Positions 59,260 to 64,000 of a DNA stretch of 64,000 nt are shown here, piece after piece (positions within the stretch are counted from its first letter, which is position 1; the number at the start of each line of letters is the position of its first letter). The position numbers were made by a program, and so were the translations under genes. The notes beneath the pieces were generated by a model. It did no database searches. It worked only from the letters and a program-made list of their open reading frames with translations, and had not been told where the DNA came from. This DNA is from Crocodylus rhombifer (Eukaryota; Chordata; Crocodylia; Crocodylidae): the NCBI GenBank assembly GCA_038503035.1, contig JAVSML010000047.1, positions 572,972 through 636,971 of the forward strand. Reading direction: 5' to 3'.

Positions 59260-59300
59260 CTGCTCAGAGACAGAAAAGTGGAATATCATCATGATTGCTG

Positions 59301-60457
59301 TTTTCTTTTCTTTTCTCCTTTTTTTTTTACAGCATTCTTAGTTTCTGATCTCACGTATGTACTGGAGCCCACACTTTTGACTCAATGCTTAAGATGGGAA
59401 ACATTTGTGCTTTATTTGTTCCTTCATATACACTCTTTTCTTTCATTCAGATCTTCCTGAAAATGGACACTTGTAAGTTTCTGTATATAGCCATAACATA
59501 GATTTTCTAGTGGAAAGTTAGCTTTCAGAACAGTGAGCAGCATGGGCCTTAAATTTTAGTCAACACATAGATTCTTTTCCTGTTCAAATAAGTACTCTGT
59601 TTACTGAAGATTTTATAGATTAGGGTGTAGAAACAAAAAAATAAAAATAAAAAGAAAGAATAACAAGGAGCCAATACATTTGTTTTTATATTATCAACAG
59701 ACATATGGGTAAAACTCAAATGCCTGACACTATTACTTTCCAAAGTTCTATTCAGTGAAATAAGATTCAAATTAGCAGCATTTATGCTGAAGAGACATGA
59801 ATCTCTTTCATAAGATTGATTTTGTTACAACAATAACTTAACAACTTAGTGAGAAATCTTATTAAAGGTATAGGATTGTACCAATGCTCTTTATTTTTTA
59901 ATTAGACGTAAAGTATCAGCATGCTGGGGCATTATATAAAAGCATACTTATGGTATAAATCCCAGTAGTTTCTGGTTGCATAGCTAAAGTAAACATTCTT
60001 ATGGCAGAAAAGAAACGAAAAACATTGAACAAATATGATTACACCAAAACTATGCAAGCAGGAAGAAACATACTTCTGTTCCTGGAATCTTTAAAAAAAA
60101 TCCTCTTAATATGAATCATCCATTTTCAGGTAAGTTCACTTTCTGTTTTAGTTCATGGCCTAACTGTAACCACAAAAAATTGTGTATGAGATTTTATTCC
60201 AGAAAAAGATGATTATGTGTTTTTAGGATCTATTTTAAAAATTCCCTTACTTACTGAAATGCTGTACCAGCAAATATATTACTCTAAATTGCTCTACTTT
60301 ATATAATGTTATATAAATGTGAAATACAAAGGAAGAAAGGAGTAACATCATAAAAGTGAATGAAAAGGAAGTATTTCTTTCATGGGCAGAATTACAGTTT
60401 GGAATGGTTGTACTAATTCTGCTATGAAATATATTAAAATTGTTCCATATTTTACAG
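59301..60457. other. unassigned A+T-rich stretch
   Basis: The Gypsy 5' leader or LTR might lie here but no LTR ends were recognised. Confidence 0.45.
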
Positions 60458-60572
60458 AGTAACTGTATCACCAGCAAAATAGTAGACTGTATTTCTGCTG
60501 GTGCTGCATGTCAAGTTAAATTTTCACTGAAGAACTCTTGTAAAGACAGCAGCCAGAATCCTCTTCTAATTG
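60458..60572 (+). other. candidate internal exon of an unidentified gene
   Basis: A 115-bp open segment is preceded by TGTTCCATATTTTACAG (acceptor-like, with a weak pyrimidine tract) and followed by GTGAGC (good donor). In the open frame it encodes 38 residues with four cysteines (SNCITSKIVDCISAGAACQV, then KFSLKNSCKDSSQNPLLI), a pattern that would suit an extracellular, disulfide-rich domain. The frame is also open for a few codons upstream and continues past the donor. No transposon resemblance was found. I do not recognise the protein, and one isolated exon-like segment is weak evidence. Confidence 0.3.
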
Positions 60573-62320
60573 GTGAGCTATCAAAGCCATCAGTAGGAAG
60601 AATAACAATTTTTGTATGTACAGTTGCAAATATTTATAAACATAATGATATTCTTTCTTTTCTTTCTATTCTTTCTTTTCGTTATTTCTTCATATCTTGG
60701 CATATTGCTCTTAGATCATATACATTTAAAAACAAAAAGAAAAAGAAATAGGAAGTAGAAAAGAAAAGCCAACTCCTACACAAACAAAATAATTAGTATC
60801 CATTCAACATTTAGTGAAATTATTGGAAGCCAAAAGACATGAAACCTCTACTGCTACAGCTTTATAATAGCTGTTAAATGACATTAAAATAAAATATATA
60901 ATTGGCTGCTGAAAGCTGTAGGATCTGTTCCAGGCCATCACACACACAAAATGTCCTTTGATGCTCCACCTTACATTTCCTCTTGATCCATTTCTGTTAT
61001 TTTAACCTTTTAATCTACATTATAATTCCATTTCTTGCTTTTGAAGTTGGATTAAACTAAAAATCTTGTGGATGTGCAAACCTACAGTTTTCAAGGTAAG
61101 GAGTAGAAAGACCATCCAAACTCCAAAACCAATCCTTTCACCTTCCCTTATCTTTGAAAGAATTCAGAGCAATATCCAGACTCTGGATCTATATCTGAGA
61201 TTAGGCTTGTTCTGAGCATGTCAAATTTGAATCCAGACAACTGAGCTAGAAATCCCAGAATAACAAGATTTATTTGTGAAATGTTTGTTATCTCTATATC
61301 TGGCCCTGGTTGGAAAAAATGAAATTGGTGTTTATCTGCATACTTTCAAGCATCATTTTTTTTTCCTTTGGTGATTTTCACCAGTCAGAAGTTAGGCAAA
61401 GGGATACAGTCTTTGTGGTATTTTATTTGATCCATTTCCTCATTCCTGACAGTCATGGCACACAGATTTTCAAGATCAGCAGAATTTAGTTGCTGCACTC
61501 TTAGTGTATGAAGAGATGCTAATGTGCTAACTCCTGTAAGTAAATATACAGATTAATTGACCAGACACAACCCAGGGAACATTTTTCATTATAGGGAACA
61601 AGCAGGCAAGGACAGGTGGCCTTTCTAATGTAAGCTGATGATTAATGGAATAAGGTATGAGTTATGAAAGATGTTGATAGCCCACCAAGCCTCCTCCATA
61701 TGAGTTCTCACAGGAGGCAGTGAAAATGCATTATCTGCCTCAGAAAATAAACTGATGAAGTTTTAACCAGATATGCATCCTTTTTTCTTGTCTCACTCCA
61801 TTTCCAGTCTTCTAGAAGAGAGGTACTGTGCCTGACTCCAAGTGCATTTTGAAGCAAAGACAGTATTGTGAGAAATTAGGGCATCTGTGATTTGAGGCAA
61901 AAGTATCCATATTATTTTCCATCTGTAAGTGCAAACTGGACATTATTTTTAATCAAGAAAATTGCCCTTAATTTTTATATATTCTATCTGTTTTAATTTT
62001 GTTAATAAGCTAGTTTTTTTCTGCCACATCATGGGTCTCATCATGCATTTCTTTTATATCAAACTGAATGGTGGTTTGTGTCCAATAAAATCAGAAAAGG
62101 AAAGGGAGGGTTGTACATTTCAGGAATAAGACATTCCTTAATTCTCAATAATTTAGGGTACATGTGTGTCAAGATGGGAGTGTTATGTGCATCATCCATC
62201 CCACACCCGATTCATAGAGATTTCAACTGTAATTTGCTTATGGATACTGTTCACAGCCTGGGGCCTCTTTTTAGGGAAAATGGTCAGCTATGCCAACAGG
62301 TGAGTGGGAGAGTGTTACCT
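60573..62320. other. 1.7 kb A+T-rich stretch without recognised features
   Basis: A pyrimidine-rich TTCTTTCTTTTC patch lies near 60650-60685. No further exon-like segment that could partner 60458-60572 was found. Confidence 0.5.
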
Positions 62321-62363
62321 GTAGCTGGGAAGTAGTCTTTTGGGAAGACTACTTCCTAGCTAC
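62321..62363. repeat. 19-bp hairpin with 5-base loop
   Basis: GTAGCTGGGAAGTAGTCTT (62321-62339) and AAGACTACTTCCTAGCTAC (62345-62363) pair at 18 of 19 positions around the loop TTGGG. The single mismatch would be a G-U pair if transcribed on the plus strand. No surrounding element ends were seen. Confidence 0.8.
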
Positions 62364-62571
62364 TTCTGGCTTTCACAAAATCTTCCAAAGTTTTATAGTT
62401 GCTGTGGACTAAACATGCCTTATTTTAAAATGGGTGTTTCCCAGCCTTTGATGGGAACTGCTGGAGAAAATTATGTGATGAGGTCCCCAAGGAATGTTCT
62501 TCTCTAATGACCCAAGGTGGGACCTGTGATGCCTGAAAGCTTGTCTAAGTCTATACCAACCATGCAGTCAG

Positions 62572-62682
62572 CAGTGTTCCCTCTAAGCTGTGAGGTGTGC
62601 GCAGCGGCACAGGCATGCCTTGCAGTGCAGCATGAGCGTGCCTGTGCGGCTGCACGCGCCATGCAGCTTAGAGGGAACACTG
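62572..62682. mobile_element. hAT-type MITE, 111 bp
   Basis: Perfect 19-bp terminal inverted repeats CAGTGTTCCCTCTAAGCTG. Flanks are GCAGTCAG (62564-62571) and GCTGTCAG (62683-62690), an 8-bp duplication with one mismatch. The G+C-rich centre is alternating TGCG/GTGC-like. The CAGTGTTCCCTCTA ends are of a type widespread among vertebrate hAT derivatives. Confidence 0.88.
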
Positions 62683-62912
62683 GCTGTCAGTCCAAAAAAA
62701 AGATTTCACCCACCAGAATTCTTTCCTCTTCCCTAATGACCTCTGCAGTGGGGTGGTTTGGCCCCATTTGAAGTGTTGAATATTCATTTACTATTGTGAA
62801 AAGTGAAAAAGTGCAGTTGATACTTTAATGCCTTTCACATTTGACAAGAACCCAGTGCTGACTGAGATAAGCACTTTTCCCCTTTAATAAAGGAAATACA
62901 TAAAGTTTCCTA

Positions 62913-63168
62913 GGGTGCTGCTACATGAGACAGTGACTGTACAGTAGCCAAAAAATGCTGCATAGTAGTGCGTTATAGCACAGACAGTGCTAATATGCTG
63001 ATGTGCAGTATTATTAGGGTACTGTGTAATAGCATCACTTAAAAGATGTTTGCCAGCACTACTGTGTAGTAACTGTAGTTACTATGCATTTATTAAGTGC
63101 TTGCTAAAACAAGCACTAAATAAATGTGCCACAACAATTGCATAGTAGCATCTTGTGTAGATAAGCCC
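62913..63168 (+). mobile_element. MITE family B, copy 3, with CTA duplication
   Basis: Starts GGGTGCTGCTACATG; the reverse complement of its end is GGGCTTATCTACACAAGATG. Perfect 3-bp flanks CTA (62910-62912, 63169-63171). Right end and length match copy 1 at 31788-32040, in the same orientation. It has no coding capacity. Confidence 0.72.
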
Positions 63169-63219
63169 CTAGTGCATGAAGCCGTTGTAGGTAGTCGTTG
63201 ACTTTAAGTTGTTAACTGG

Positions 63220-63523
63220 GGCTAGGTACAGATACTCAAAAAGCCTGAGGCAGAATCAATTTAAGTTAGGCAGTTGTCTCTAAGTGGCATTGTTTAGACG
63301 GATAGCAAACAGAACATATATTTGCCCTTTGGTGGGGCAGGACAGGGGAGATGCGGGACAAATCTTAGATCAGGTTCTGCCATTTTTAAACCAGGCTGTG
63401 TCCTGAACTTATGCTCTGTTACAAGTATAGACCAGTTTTGTGTGCCAAACTTCTGTTCTGTTATGGGTATAGACCAATTTCCGATCACTTATACCAGTAA
63501 AAATATGATGTCTGTACCTGGCC
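63220..63523 (+). mobile_element. Harbinger-like short copy, 304 bp
   Basis: Ends GGCTAGGTACAGATACTC and (reverse complement) GGCCAGGTACAGACATCA. Left arm CAAAAAGCCTGAGGCAGAATC and right arm ACTTATGCTCTGTTACAAG...CCGATCACTTATACC match the subterminal regions of the copy at 27916-28851, with the middle deleted. Flanks TGG and TGA agree in two of three bases. Confidence 0.7.
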
Positions 63524-63632
63524 TGAGTGATTAAGACCAGATTTAATCAAATCAGTTTCTTGTGCAGAAGACTTTTATGTATATTACATGTAATATCCAA
63601 GGAATATATTTCTTGTGCTAGTTAGATCCTTT

Positions 63633-63942
63633 GGATGCCTGTAGATATTGTAATTACAATGCGCTGGAGCCAACTCAATTAATCAAGTCAGCAAGAGCAT
63701 GCTAATTAGCAAGCTCCAGAAGCCTCGTCATTTCATGTATTCAGCATCCCCGCACTTCAAAATGGTGGTGGGGGCGCTTTAAATAAACCTCATCAAATTA
63801 GCTTTAGTTAAACTACCCCTGCCACCATGTTGAAGCATAGGACACTGAATACACAAGACGCTGTGGGCGCTTTAATTAGAGTGGCTCCCAAGAGACACTA
63901 ATAAAAGTGCCCCTGCAACCCCAGAGCATGTATAGACTCTCA
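63633..63942 (-). mobile_element. palindromic MITE family A, copy 4
   Basis: Same internal blocks as the family in reverse order: CTCAATTAATCAAGTCAG, CATGCTAATTAGCAAG, CAAAATGGTGGTGGGGGCGC paired with CTGCCACCATGTTGAAG, and TTTAATTAGAGTGGCTCCC. The outer ends are worn (GGATGCCTGTAGATATTG; GCATGTATAGACTCTC), so the limits are approximate and no duplication is visible. Confidence 0.6.
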
Positions 63943-64000
63943 TTATGTTTGGCTTTTAATTTAGGCTACTGTTTTTTTTGTGTGTGTGTACATCTGTATC

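Larger units (their letters stand above)
54570..59300 (-). mobile_element. Ty3/Gypsy LTR retrotransposon relic, gag-pol, heavily decayed
   Basis: On the minus strand from 59300 down to 54570 the protein remains come in the canonical Ty3/Gypsy order. They are gag (59259 to about 58690), reverse transcriptase and RNase H (57575 to 56625), then the integrase N-terminal zinc-finger region (54707 to 54570). Stops and frameshifts are everywhere, so no long frame survives. Two later events interrupt it: an LTR-like insert at 54758-56617 between RNase H and integrase, and a small repeat with the assembly gap at 58335-58650. Neither of its own LTRs was identified. Protease and the integrase core could not be read. 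It appears to be the oldest element of the region, since both inserts lie within it. Confidence 0.8.

Noticed and set aside
1..64000. CRISPR array, tRNA, rRNA or bacterial operon
   Set aside because: No regularly spaced direct repeats with unique spacers, no tRNA cloverleaf or rRNA sequence noticed, and the repeat content is that of a vertebrate nuclear genome.

Overview
The window looks like nuclear DNA of a non-avian reptile. It is A+T-rich, has no operons or bacterial-type gene density, and is full of interspersed repeats: CR1 LINEs, solo LTRs, and PIF/Harbinger, hAT and Tigger-like DNA transposons with short non-autonomous derivatives. This mix fits a crocodilian (alligator-like) genome best, with turtle as the alternative. 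That is an inference from repeat content. A run of 10 Ns at 58440-58449 marks an assembly gap.

I found no host gene I can name. The only long uninterrupted frame (495 codons, 14620-16107, minus) is the reverse transcriptase of a truncated CR1 LINE. Two other CR1 copies (745-1962 plus; 39345-41950 minus) are broken, and each of the three reverse transcriptases has lost a catalytic aspartate. An older LINE C-terminus lies at 2370-2705 and an older CR1 3' tail at 34230-34722. Two weak host candidates remain: a possible exon at 60458-60572 (plus) and an 88-codon membrane-type frame at 26249-26515 (minus).

Layout. 1-5.9 kb: CR1, LINE fragment, and a solo LTR with a perfect 5-bp target duplication (3678-4713). 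5.9-8.7 kb: Harbinger-like element with a decayed Myb/SANT frame facing a decayed transposase. 14.4-17.3 kb: a second member of that family split by CR1. 21.6-24.1 kb: two related LTRs in opposite orientation, each with its own 5-bp duplication. 27-32 kb: an LTR fragment, a third Harbinger-like copy and several small transposons. 37.0-37.4 kb: Tigger-like element. 39.3-42.9 kb: CR1 and small hAT debris. 49.0-53.1 kb: two hAT insertions, one holding a palindromic MITE and one holding another hAT with a perfect 8-bp duplication. 54.6-59.3 kb: a heavily decayed Ty3/Gypsy element (gag, reverse transcriptase, RNase H, integrase zinc finger on the minus strand), itself split by an LTR-like insert. 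62.3-64 kb: a hairpin, a 111-bp hAT MITE and three more small Harbinger-type elements.

The elements do not form a working system. The value of the window is its insertion history: several nested events can be ordered from target-site duplications. Two recurrent small families stand out. One is about 300-345 bp, built of consecutive palindromes, with four copies. The other is about 210-256 bp with 3-bp duplications, with three copies. Large parts (8.7-14.4, 17.9-21.1, 24.1-26.2, 42.9-47.4 and 59.3-62.3 kb) show nothing I can assign.
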